From the NCBI GenBank assembly GCA_021798375.1, contig JAJZHU010000030.1, positions 1-13,217 on the forward strand: 13,217 nt of DNA, in the 5' to 3' direction. Below are positions 1-6,190 of the stretch, one piece after another. Within the stretch, counting starts at the first letter, position 1; the number at the start of each line of letters is the position of its first letter. Both the position numbers and the translations under genes were made by a program. Origin of the DNA: Pseudomonadota bacterium. Its GTDB lineage: Bacteria > Pseudomonadota > Alphaproteobacteria > Acetobacterales > Acetobacteraceae. The notes beneath the pieces were generated by a model. The model saw nothing but the letters and a program-made list of their open reading frames with translations, ran no database searches and was not told the DNA's origin.

Positions 1-1
1 T

Positions 2-1171
2 CGTGGCAGTGGATATAGCATGACAAGTTACCGTAATCATTTCGACTCCCATTGTGGCATGGAAGTCGTGCTGGCCGATGGCGAAATTCTGCGAACCGGC
101 ATGGGTGCCCTGCCAGGCGCCAAAACCTGGCAGCAGTATAAAACCGGCTTCGGTCCGTGGGTGGATGGCATTTTCTCACAGTCAAATTTCGGCATTGTGA
201 CGAAAATGGGATTTTGGCTGATGCCGGAACCCGAGGCCTATCTGCGCGGCGAAGTATTCGTGCCTCGTTATCAAGATATGATTCAGCTTATTGAAAAGCT
301 GAATCTGATTGAAAACGGGCGTATCTGTGGCGGCATGATGGATTTATACAGCCCGTTGTTGGGGGCGCCAAGTCCGTTCGAATTACAAGATTGGCTTGAG
401 GAAGGTCTACCGTCCCGTGACCCGGAACTCGTCTCCCTGATCGCCGCGTCTGAAATCGGCTACTCCCAAGAACTGGAAGAATACGCTCTGCGGAAATCTG
501 TTCCCTACTGGGCGTGCAGTCTGAAATTCTATGGCTCGCCACGTATTGTGGAAGCGCAATGGGAAACTGTGAAGGAAATTTTTACGGATATTCCGGGCGC
601 GACTTTTGTCCAAGGGGATTTCATTCGTCTCCCGCTGACTGAAGAACAAAAGAATAGAATCCACCTGCCCGACTTCAGCATTCCCAGCCTACGACAATTC
701 TCCCTGGGTGCACGTTCCCCCTTCAACGCACATCCCAATCAAGGGCACATGTGGTTTTCACCCATCATACCGCGTACCGGCGAAGCAGTTTTCGAGGCCA
801 ATCGCGTGCTCATGCAGGCGGCAAAAGACCTGGATTTACCTATGGTAGGATCGTTCGTTCTACCGAGCCTATTTTGGGAGCGATCCTTGATTTGGATTAT
901 CGGCGTTCCTGTAATGGAGGACGCCGCGGTAAATCGGAAAAATCGGGAATCTATCAAGAAGCTAATCCGGATAGCAGCCGATCATGGCTGGGGCGAATAT
1001 CGTACTGCACCTGTTTATCAGGATGCCGTTTCGGATGCGTATTCATTTAACAATCACATTTTACGGCGCTTTAACGAAACGCTGAAGGATGCGGTAGACC
1101 CAAATGGCATCTTATCTGCCGGCCGCTATGGCATTTGGCCCCGCCATTTGCGAAAGGACTTAACACAATGA
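2..1171 (+). CDS. VAO/4-cresol dehydrogenase-type FAD flavoprotein subunit, 5' truncated by window edge
   Basis: The reading frame is open from base 2, so the gene starts outside the window and the ATG at 20 is internal; about 389 codons are visible of a family length near 520. Family members oxidise para-substituted phenols (4-cresol, 4-alkylphenols, eugenol, vanillyl alcohol) through a quinone methide. Seen here: GMEVVLADGE and SQSNFGIVTKMGFWL (end of the FAD-binding domain), GHMWFSP, then WGEYRT and DAVDPNGIL near the C-terminus. The Tyr-Arg pair at 998-1003 matches the phenolate-binding pair Tyr503-Arg504 of fungal VAO and Tyr473-Arg474 of PchF. The His at 746-748 aligns, from memory, with VAO His422, the covalent flavin anchor, whereas PchF uses a Tyr. 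The stop overlaps the start of the following cytochrome c gene (ATGA), so the enzyme is probably a cytochrome-coupled dehydrogenase rather than an oxidase. The exact substrate cannot be read from sequence; eugenol hydroxylase and 4-alkylphenol dehydrogenase are the main options. Confidence 0.88.
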   Translation, partial: RGSGYSMTSYRNHFDSHCGMEVVLADGEILRTGMGALPGAKTWQQYKTGFGPWVDGIFSQSNFGIVTKMGFWLMPEPEAYLRGEVFVPRYQDMIQLIEKLNLIENGRICGGMMDLYSPLLGAPSPFELQDWLEEGLPSRDPELVSLIAASEIGYSQELEEYALRKSVPYWACSLKFYGSPRIVEAQWETVKEIFTDIPGATFVQGDFIRLPLTEEQKNRIHLPDFSIPSLRQFSLGARSPFNAHPNQGHMWFSPIIPRTGEAVFEANRVLMQAAKDLDLPMVGSFVLPSLFWERSLIWIIGVPVMEDAAVNRKNRESIKKLIRIAADHGWGEYRTAPVYQDAVSDAYSFNNHILRRFNETLKDAVDPNGILSAGRYGIWPRHLRKDLTQ

Positions 1172-1512
1172 AAAAACTAGGACTAATATTGGGGATTCTA
1201 CTGTTGTCGACAGGAGCAGCCCTGGCGGCCGACTCAGCGCATTTTCGTGGCCATCAAATTTTTGAAAAATGGTGCGCCCCCTGTCACGGAACGGGGCCTG
1301 GCAAACCCGGAACAATCGCATTACAGACGAAATATCAGGGTAAGTTTCCCGCACTCCTGGAAGAGCGTACAGATCTTACCCCCGATATTGTAGTTTATTT
1401 TGTCAGGCACGGCGTATCGATTATGCCATTTTTCAGAAAAACGGATATTACCGATGCGGACTTAACCGATCTGGCCGCTTATCTGGCCAATAACCACGCA
1501 CCCTCGAAATAG
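1168..1512 (+). CDS. Periplasmic class I cytochrome c subunit of the flavocytochrome
   Basis: Encodes 114 residues. I chose the ATG at 1168 over an in-frame one at 1135 because 1168 overlaps the flavoprotein stop by 4 bp, has AAAGGA about 10 nt upstream, and opens directly into a signal peptide (MKK, hydrophobic stretch, cleavage after about residue 20, ALA/AD). Heme-binding motif CAPCH is at residues 36-40, and Met86 in VSIMPF is the likely sixth iron ligand. Size and layout fit PchC/EhyA-type cytochromes, which take electrons from the flavin subunit and pass them to the respiratory chain in the periplasm. Tight coupling to the gene before it suggests equimolar synthesis. No terminator is obvious after the stop. 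Family is secure; the assignment as partner subunit rests on gene order. Confidence 0.88.
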   Translation: MKKLGLILGILLLSTGAALAADSAHFRGHQIFEKWCAPCHGTGPGKPGTIALQTKYQGKFPALLEERTDLTPDIVVYFVRHGVSIMPFFRKTDITDADLTDLAAYLANNHAPSK

Positions 1513-1777
1513 GGCGGACACTGCTGACTTATCTGCCTCCCAAACAGGGTGATCAGCTATATCCAATTGCTGCTTATATTATCGATAATTCATGGTCAAA
1601 ATGAGTGGCAAACGCAGGAGCGCATTCGGCTGGACAGGGAGCGAAATATGGTACCGAGAACACGGCAGCTCATTCTATTGACTAGCTATTTCATTGACTT
1701 ATGGTTATTCGCGATTCCAGTCAGGCGAACATTGCTCAAATGCCAACTCGCCCTGAATCAGAACATATTTGTCTGGT
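1513..1777. other. AT-rich gap without a recognisable gene
   Basis: Between the cytochrome c stop and the convergent SnoaL-like gene. One open frame of 78 codons on the plus strand has no recognisable motif and a composition unlike a conserved protein. I see no clear hairpin terminator for either flanking gene. Confidence 0.4.
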
Positions 1778-2176
1778 TCAACTAGTTATGAGGCGATTAC
1801 TCAGATCCCCGAACACATCGGCAGCCTTTGTGTTACAATATTCAGCTTGATACACAATTTTACCATCTCTCACTATGACGAGGAAATGATATATATTTTC
1901 ATATTTTCCGCCGTTGACCAACTCCACCGATGCCGTCATTTCGACAGCCACGCGCTCCCCCTCACAGGTCGTGCCGACAATTTCCGTTTTGAAAGGGCCT
2001 GCCATTAAGGTCCAGACATACTGTAAGAGATCCTTCAGTCCCTCTCTATCTAACCTAGTTCCGTCCGGCCCTCGGAACACAACATCATCGGAAGTTAGGG
2101 CAAATGCCTCATCGAGCCGTCGTAGCGAAATCAAGTCGTTAAAGCGCAATGCAATTTCTTTGTTCGCCGACATCAT
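1778..2176 (-). CDS. SnoaL-like / NTF2-fold protein of unknown substrate
   Basis: Encodes 132 residues, the usual size for a single NTF2-like alpha+beta cone domain. The N-terminal helix (ANKEIALRFNDLISLRRLDEAFAL), a central DDVVFRGPDG turn, and a C-terminal strand ending in VRDGKIVYQAEY are typical of the SnoaL/ketosteroid-isomerase-like superfamily, whose members are isomerases, cyclases, dehydratases or non-catalytic binders. The start is a doubled ATG (2176 and 2173); AAGAGG lies 3 nt before the first and 6 nt before the second, so the second may be the true start. It lies alone on this strand inside the island, convergent with the flavocytochrome genes and divergent from the NAD(P)-binding protein gene. 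Family fairly certain; function unknown. Confidence 0.7.
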   Translation of the reverse strand: MMSANKEIALRFNDLISLRRLDEAFALTSDDVVFRGPDGTRLDREGLKDLLQYVWTLMAGPFKTEIVGTTCEGERVAVEMTASVELVNGGKYENIYHFLVIVRDGKIVYQAEYCNTKAADVFGDLSNRLITS

Positions 2177-2633
2177 ACGCCTCTTGGTAAACCAATTATA
2201 TGTTGCAATTCATCACAATCTAAATCCAGCAACACCACATGGCTATTACCTGATAAAATAGCCTTTGGCCGCTCATCTATCAAAGCCCCCTGGCTTCACA
2301 GTGACCCACCGAGGACACTACAAATCCAACGAGCCCTATTTCGATTATTGTTACTTGGGTGCCATACGCAATAGTGCTTCTTCAATTACCGCCATAATGA
2401 TTTTATATAGCAGACCTTAACGAGGGCAATTTCATATTTTGTATTTATCTAAATTTCATTGCTGAATGCCGGCGACACCATGTCCGAAAAAAGTCGCACA
2501 TCAACCACCGAAGTTGCGAAAATTAATATCATTGCCGTTTCCAAGATGACAAAATGCGGTTATTTTAGCAATAAATAATGCGAACCACCTGCCTATCTGA
2601 AAAACGTTAAGAAATATAAGTTTGGAGCATACG
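2177..2633. promoter_or_regulatory. Divergent intergenic region between SnoaL-like and QorB-like genes
   Basis: This 457-bp AT-rich stretch separates two divergently oriented genes, so it must hold promoters for both if they are expressed. I find no recognisable gene and no sigma70 pair or operator that I would defend. The only firm signal is GGAG at 2624-2627, the ribosome binding site of the plus-strand gene. Confidence 0.35.
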
Positions 2634-3569
2634 ATGAAATATCTCGTCACCGGGGCGTCAGGTCACTTTGCAACGAGTGCCATTTATATGATGCTGGCAA
2701 AAATCGCAGCCAACGATATGATTCTAATGTCGCGCTCGCCGGCTAAATTGGCTGAGTTCGAGAAACTTGGTTGCACGGTGCGTTATGGCGATTACGAAAA
2801 GCCAGACAGTGTCGAATCGGCGGCGCAAGGCGCTGAGAAGATGCTGATGATCAGCGGCCATATGGTCGGCTATCGCATCCCGCAGCACAGTAACGCCATC
2901 GACGCGGCAATGCGGGCGGGCGTAAAGCACATTGTTTACACCTCCTATTATGGCTCGACGGCGGAAAACACCGCTCTGATCTGCCGGGATCATTATGGTA
3001 CTGAACAGAAACTGATCGCCAGTGGGGTGACCTGGACCGCGATGCGCGACGGATTTTATACCGATACGATCGTTAACGCCGCGATGCCATTGGCGTTGCG
3101 CACGGGTCGTTGGGTACACTGCGCCGGAGACGGCAGGATGAGTTTTGTCGACCGCGACGATTGTGTGGCCAGCGCCGCGGCGGTGATGTTGAGCGAAGGG
3201 CATGAAAATCGCGTCTATAACATCACCGGCACCGAGCTTTGGTCGTTTGCCGACGTGGCCGCGCTTACCACCGAGATTACCGGCAAACCCATTCAGACGA
3301 ACGATGTGACCGACGTCGAATTGTACGCTTATTTACGTTCCCTTGGCATTCCGGCGGAAGCGATAAAAGAATTCAATATCGGCGGATTCGCTTCGAGTTG
3401 CGACGATATCGTATCTTGCGATCGGGCAATACGCGACAACATGTTTGCGATTACATCTGACGATATTCGCTTGCTCACCGGTCGCGAGGCCAAGTCGCTG
3501 AGAACTTTCGCGAAGGAGCACGCAGATTTTCTGAGGGCTGTTGCCGCGGGGAGCAATGCAGAAAAATGA
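2634..3569 (+). CDS. NmrA/QorB-like atypical SDR, NAD(P)-binding oxidoreductase
   Basis: Encodes 311 residues. I chose the ATG at 2634 because GGAG sits 6 nt upstream and translation opens directly on the first Rossmann strand MKYLVTGASGHFA. A TTG at 2622 is in frame but overlaps that ribosome binding site. The dinucleotide motif is GASGHFA (GxxGxxA), followed by SRSPAKLAEF, VRYGDYEKPDSV and KMLMISGHMVGYRIPQHSNAIDAAMRAGVKHIVYTS, which closely follows E. coli QorB (NADPH:quinone reductase 2) and the wider NmrA/HSCARG group. The usual SDR YxxxK pair is not evident, as expected in this subgroup. It may be a quinone or enone reductase, or a redox sensor without catalysis. The flavocytochrome upstream suggests a role in aromatic metabolism, but that is inference. 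Confidence 0.75.
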   Translation: MKYLVTGASGHFATSAIYMMLAKIAANDMILMSRSPAKLAEFEKLGCTVRYGDYEKPDSVESAAQGAEKMLMISGHMVGYRIPQHSNAIDAAMRAGVKHIVYTSYYGSTAENTALICRDHYGTEQKLIASGVTWTAMRDGFYTDTIVNAAMPLALRTGRWVHCAGDGRMSFVDRDDCVASAAAVMLSEGHENRVYNITGTELWSFADVAALTTEITGKPIQTNDVTDVELYAYLRSLGIPAEAIKEFNIGGFASSCDDIVSCDRAIRDNMFAITSDDIRLLTGREAKSLRTFAKEHADFLRAVAAGSNAEK

Positions 3570-3788
3570 AGTGCATGATCTTCTTATTGTTAATAATATA
3601 GCGGATATATATAAATCATCTGCCAATATATATACACAACTATGTATTTTATTATGCCACAGTTATATAACACTTTCACAGGTGTGGAAGATTCAGCCTG
3701 TTCAACGCAAATTTATTACGTTTTGATTGCTTCTTATTACTTTTCGAGTTCACGGGGTGTAGAAATTTAAGAATGTCTGAGGAGCATC
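3570..3788. promoter_or_regulatory. AT-rich leader before the receptor pseudogene
   Basis: Strongly AT-rich 219 bp (many TATATA runs) between the QorB-like stop and the receptor start. It should contain the old receptor promoter. The only defined signal is GAGGAG at 3779-3784, a ribosome binding site 4 nt before the ATG at 3789. Confidence 0.35.
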
Positions 3789-4620
3789 ATGAAGAGATCC
3801 ACAACTTTGCAGTGCTCTGTCGCAACCATTGCGGTCGCCGGCACAATTTTCAACGCCTATGCAGCCGATGTGAACGGGGTATCCAGCCGGGTAGAATAAA
3901 TCGTCATCACTGCGCAAAAATGGTCGTAGAATCTTCAGCGTGTGCCGATTGCCATCACTGCATTTACCGCCAAGGCACTCCAAGACAAAGGTATCACCGA
4001 CATTCACCATATGGGTAATCTAACACTCAACGTAAACCTCGATTCCAGCTCGCCCTTCTCGGGTTCGTCATCAGTAATTTCTGCCTCGATTCGCGGTATA
4101 GGCCAGGATGATTTCGCCTTTAACTTCGACCCAGGCGTCGGCGTCTATATCGACGGGGTTTATCTGGCGCGCACCGTGGGCGCCAACCAGAAACTTCTCG
4201 ACGTGGCGTGGGTGGAAGTGTTGAAAGGTCCGCAGGGCACATTGTTCGGTCGCAACACGATCGGTGGTGCGATCAGCGTGATCACGCGCGATCCAGGCAA
4301 TGTGTTTACCGGCACCCTACAAGGTACCACCGGCAGCTATGTCCGGCGCGATTTCGCCGCCAGCTTCGATGTGCCGCTGACCGATGAGACCACTTCGAGC
4401 ATCACTGTTTCGTCATTGCAACACGATGGCTATCAAGAACGCATTCACCTTCCCGGGTGCGGGGGCTTATACGGTCGATGCACCTAACACCTTTGTCAGC
4501 GGTCTGGCGGCCAGCAGCGATGGCAACACGCAGGGCGGCCAGAATCAACAGGTCATTCGCACCAAATTCGTGTGGCGTCCGCGCAACGACATTAAAGTAA
4601 TTCTAACATTACAGTTGTGA
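3789..4620 (+). pseudogene. TonB-dependent receptor remnant: signal peptide and plug only, two stops, a frameshift and no barrel
   Basis: Reading from the ATG at 3789 gives a signal peptide (MKRSTTLQ, then a hydrophobic segment to about residue 26) followed by the plug opening IVITAQKWS-NLQRVPIAITAFTA. This matches the IVVTAQKR..NLQDVPIAVTAF pattern of outer-membrane receptors common in sphingomonads and Caulobacter relatives. The frame is interrupted by TAA at 3897-3899 and TAG at 3927-3929, both where family members usually have Glu (one base from GAA/GAG). The plug continues with IRGIGQDDFAFNFDPGVGVYIDGVYLAR and KGPQGTLFGRNTIGGAI. Around 4435-4447 the match moves to the next frame (FPGAGAYTVDAPNTF) and ends near 4610 after DIKVILTL. 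About 275 codons remain of a usual 700-800, so the barrel is missing and the product cannot work. The native substrate is unknown; siderophores or aromatic compounds are common for this class. Confidence 0.85.
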
Positions 4621-4647
4621 TTTATGGCTGAAGTGAGATTTTTGTGC

Positions 4648-4821
4648 CGCGACCTGCTGGAAATTGTGGCGGGTCGCTATGACGCGCGTTCGATCATCGT
4701 GACCAGCCAAGTGCCGATCGACCGCCGGCATGAAATCATCGGCGATCCCACCATCGCCGATGCCATTCTCGATCGCCTGGTCCACAACCTCTACCGCATC
4801 GAACTGCGCGGCGAGAGCATG
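4648..4821 (+). pseudogene. IS21-family helper ATPase (IstB) C-terminal fragment
   Basis: About 58 codons match the end of IstB, the DnaA/AAA+-type helper of IS21 transposition: RDLLEIVAGRYDARS, IIVTSQVPIDRRHEIIGDPT, ADAILDRLVHN, YRIELRGESM. The first three quarters, including Walker A, are absent, and the usual short tail after GESM is replaced by the palindrome described separately. The fragment begins about 30 bp after the truncated receptor ends, so an IS21-type insertion and deletion may have removed the receptor barrel. The open frame runs from 4624 to 4932, but only this core is recognisable. It cannot encode an active protein. Confidence 0.82.
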
Positions 4822-4845
4822 CTCTTGCCGCGCAGATTGATGCGG
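4794..4845. repeat. 52-bp near-perfect palindrome at the end of the IstB fragment
   Basis: Two 26-bp arms (4794-4819 and 4820-4845) with no spacer pair at 23 of 26 positions; mismatches fall at 4813/4826, 4803/4836 and 4801/4838. The centre is AGAGCATGCTCT. Read on the plus strand the left arm encodes IstB YRIELRGESM. Read on the minus strand the right arm encodes RINLRGKSM, a plausible diverged copy of the same tail. Confidence 0.85.
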
Positions 4846-4899
4846 GCGATTTGCTTGAGCACCCTGGCATATCGCCCGGCTGTCCGCGCCAGGGCCAGG

Positions 4900-5129
4900 G
4901 ATTGCGTCATCGACCTGAACCCAAGAAAGTAATCAGCGCAGTGGCTGCTTCGATCCTGGCTGCCGTCTATCACATGTTCCGCGACGGCACTTTCTACCAG
5001 GATCTTGGCCCCGACCACTTCCGTCGGGCAACGCCCGAGGATCAGGCCAACCATTTCGTCCGACAAATCGCAAAGCTCGGCTTCACCTACTCGCTCGCAC
5101 CGATCTCACCACAGAAGGTTTCTGTTTAG
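4900..5129 (+). pseudogene. IS110-family transposase C-terminal fragment
   Basis: The frame ending at TAG 5127-5129 carries KKVISAVAASILAAVYHMFRDG, then YQDLGPDHFRR and ANHFVRQIAKLGF. This is the characteristic C-terminal end of IS110/IS1111-type transposases (KKAI.AVAASIL..VYYMLRDG..Y.DLG..HF). The catalytic DEDD RuvC-like domain and the serine-containing Tnp20 core are missing; recognisable sequence begins around 4920 and the left limit is approximate. Its stop overlaps the stop of the convergent integrase remnant. It is a decayed insertion-sequence scrap, not a functional gene. Confidence 0.75.
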
Positions 5130-5674
5130 CGCCCAGGCGGGACCACTTCTCCGTTGCCGTTGGCACCCTCCAAGGCAGAGGCGATCCGGTCGGCGATGGA
5201 CGCGGCAGCCGCCTTGATCGGGTCGAGCACGAAATGGGCATACCTCTCGGTCGTGGCTACTTGTGAATGGCCGAGTAGCTTGCCAATTACGAGCAGGCTG
5301 TCCCCGCCGGCGGCACCGATGCTCGCAAAGCAATGCCTGAGATCATGCAACCGCACGTTGGGCAGGACCGCATTGAACATCTTCGACAGAACCGCGAGCA
5401 CGTGGTTTGCTTGGGATGGCGCGTCACGGCATGCCTGATGCAACCGGGAAATGTCGGCACGCGTCACGTCGGCGACCTTCTTCTTTCCGACCGCGGGCAG
5501 AATGATTCGGTCAAGGAGTCGCTGGTACTCGGCCACGGTCCGCTCCATGCGTTGCGGCGAGCTCCGACCGGCACCGGCCCGGTAAATCACGAGATAGGTC
5601 TTGGCACCCCCCGGACAGACACGCACATCGAAGCCGGCCAGAGCGTCATCCCAGAGGGTAGTCTCTCCGCTTGA
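5126..5674 (-). pseudogene. Tyrosine recombinase (phage/island integrase) with internal deletions and no start
   Basis: The frame contains, in order: WDDALAGFDVRVCPGGAKTYLVIYRAG (N-terminal arm-binding, DUF4102-like); TVAEYQRLLDRIILPAVGKKKVADVT and HVLAVLSKMFN (core-binding helices); and VRLHDLRHCFAS, LLGHSQVATTERYAH (catalytic end). Counting from the GTG at 5626, His94-x-x-Arg97, His120 and the nucleophile Tyr129 are present. The first catalytic Arg and the Lys are gone, because the frame jumps from SKMFN to the box II region at about 5371 where intact relatives have well over 100 more residues. A second gap is likely near 5563 after GAGRS. There is no start: a TAG at 5693-5695 precedes the homology and the first 20-odd residues are missing. 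Both losses keep frame, but catalysis should be lost. Its position about 240 bp from the tRNA-Lys fragment fits the integrase of this island. Confidence 0.85.
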
Positions 5675-5694
5675 TTGGAGCAGGGAGGCTATCT

Positions 5695-5913
5695 ACTGCT
5701 CGCTTGGTGATCCGCCCGCGCATGGTGCTACTCCGTGGCAATTGCCATACTGACTGAAAAGCTGCTGTGTTGCCCGGCCTGATTTTGGGTAACACCTGGG
5801 TAGCACGAAAGGGGCAACCTGCGGCAACTCAGGAAAACAAGATGCTAGAAAAAACCTAGAAAAATCAAGCTTTATGGGGCGTGCGGCAACAACAGGCAAC
5901 CAGGAACGTCAAG
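5695..5913. other. Island end between integrase remnant and tRNA fragment, with short repeats
   Basis: No gene seen. The segment holds TGGGTAAC at 5786-5793 and TGGGTAGC at 5797-5804, 11 bp apart start to start, and GCGGCAAC at 5821-5828 and 5883-5890. Short repeats between an integrase gene and its attachment site are often integrase arm-type binding sites. That reading is an inference. Confidence 0.4.
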
Positions 5914-5958
5914 CTCTTAATCAGTGGGCCGTAGGTTCGAATCCTACTGCGCCCACCA
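5914..5958 (+). tRNA. 3' fragment of tRNA-Lys(CTT), attachment-site scar
   Basis: Forty-five bases read as the 3' part of a tRNA: anticodon loop CTCTTAA (anticodon CTT), the 3' anticodon strand TCAGT, a short variable loop, T arm GTAGG-TTCGAAT-CCTAC, acceptor strand TGCGCCC, discriminator A and encoded CCA. The bases before 5914 do not form the 5' anticodon strand (ACTGA expected), and no D arm or 5' acceptor strand (GGGCGCA expected) precedes it. Identity therefore begins in the anticodon loop, a common crossover point for tyrosine integrases. It should be a direct repeat of the end of an intact tRNA-Lys at the far side of the island, left of the window. Not a functional tRNA by itself. Confidence 0.85.
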
Positions 5959-5975
5959 TCCTGTAGGGCTTCCCT

Positions 5976-6040
5976 TAGAGCACGTTCGGATCACGTTGAA
6001 CCATATACGTGCGACGAACGTGCTCTAACTTTTTGTTTTT
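5976..6040 (+). terminator. Terminator-like hairpin of repeat copy 1
   Basis: An 18-bp two-part stem followed at once by a T-rich run on the plus strand is the form of an intrinsic terminator. Its position just after tRNA-Lys would let it end that transcript. Copy 2 has the same structure opposing minus-strand genes, so the shape may be a property of the repeat rather than a selected terminator. Confidence 0.4.
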
Positions 6041-6091
6041 ACGCATGATTCACGCCTACGTGTTATTCAACCTGCGGCGATCATGCTCTAA
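5976..6091 (+). repeat. 116-bp structured intergenic repeat, copy 1
   Basis: Matches 8490-8605 over 116 bp with three differences and no gaps. It opens with a hairpin: TAGAGCACGTTCG (5976-5988) pairs perfectly with 6015-6027, and an inner CACGT/ACGTG stem adds five pairs. An 11-base run with ten T follows (6030-6040), then a second, weaker hairpin (GCATGAT...ATCATGC). With one flanking base the outer ends are TTAGAGCA/TGCTCTAA, like a small non-autonomous element. It resembles the AGAGCATGATC palindromic repeats I recall from Rhizobiales. It starts 18 nt after the tRNA CCA end. Confidence 0.9.
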
Positions 6092-6122
6092 TGGGGTACA
6101 CGAAATTAGGGCGACTACACGA

Positions 6123-6152
6123 AATTGGGCCGCCCGCGAGGGTGGCCCAATT
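6123..6152. terminator. Inverted repeat just downstream of the UDP-glucose dehydrogenase gene
   Basis: Arms 6123-6135 and 6140-6152 (AATTGGGCCGCCC / GGGTGGCCCAATT) form 13 pairs with one G-T, with loop GCGA. It lies 39 bp past the minus-strand stop at 6191. No strong T-run follows on either strand, so intrinsic termination is uncertain; it could also stabilise the mRNA 3' end. An 11-bp direct repeat TACACGAAATT at 6097-6107 and 6116-6126 overlaps its left side. Confidence 0.35.
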
Positions 6153-6190
6153 CGGTCTTGGGTAACCGATTGGGTAACAGGCGATTCGCC

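Noticed and set aside
1549..1785. Plus-strand 78-codon open frame after the cytochrome c gene
   Set aside because: No ribosome binding site, no motif, and the start shown is not an ATG context; likely chance in AT-rich DNA.
1..5958. Anti-phage defence or other new system inside the island end
   Set aside because: No nuclease, reverse transcriptase, toxin-antitoxin, methylase or sensor domains are seen; the content is catabolic genes plus mobile-element debris.
5976..6091. Possible CRISPR-like or small protein reading of the repeat (MRRTC..FLFLRMIHAYVLF)
   Set aside because: Only two copies, 2.5 kb apart, so no array. The shared peptide is a translation of a structured non-coding repeat and extends into unrelated sequence in each copy.
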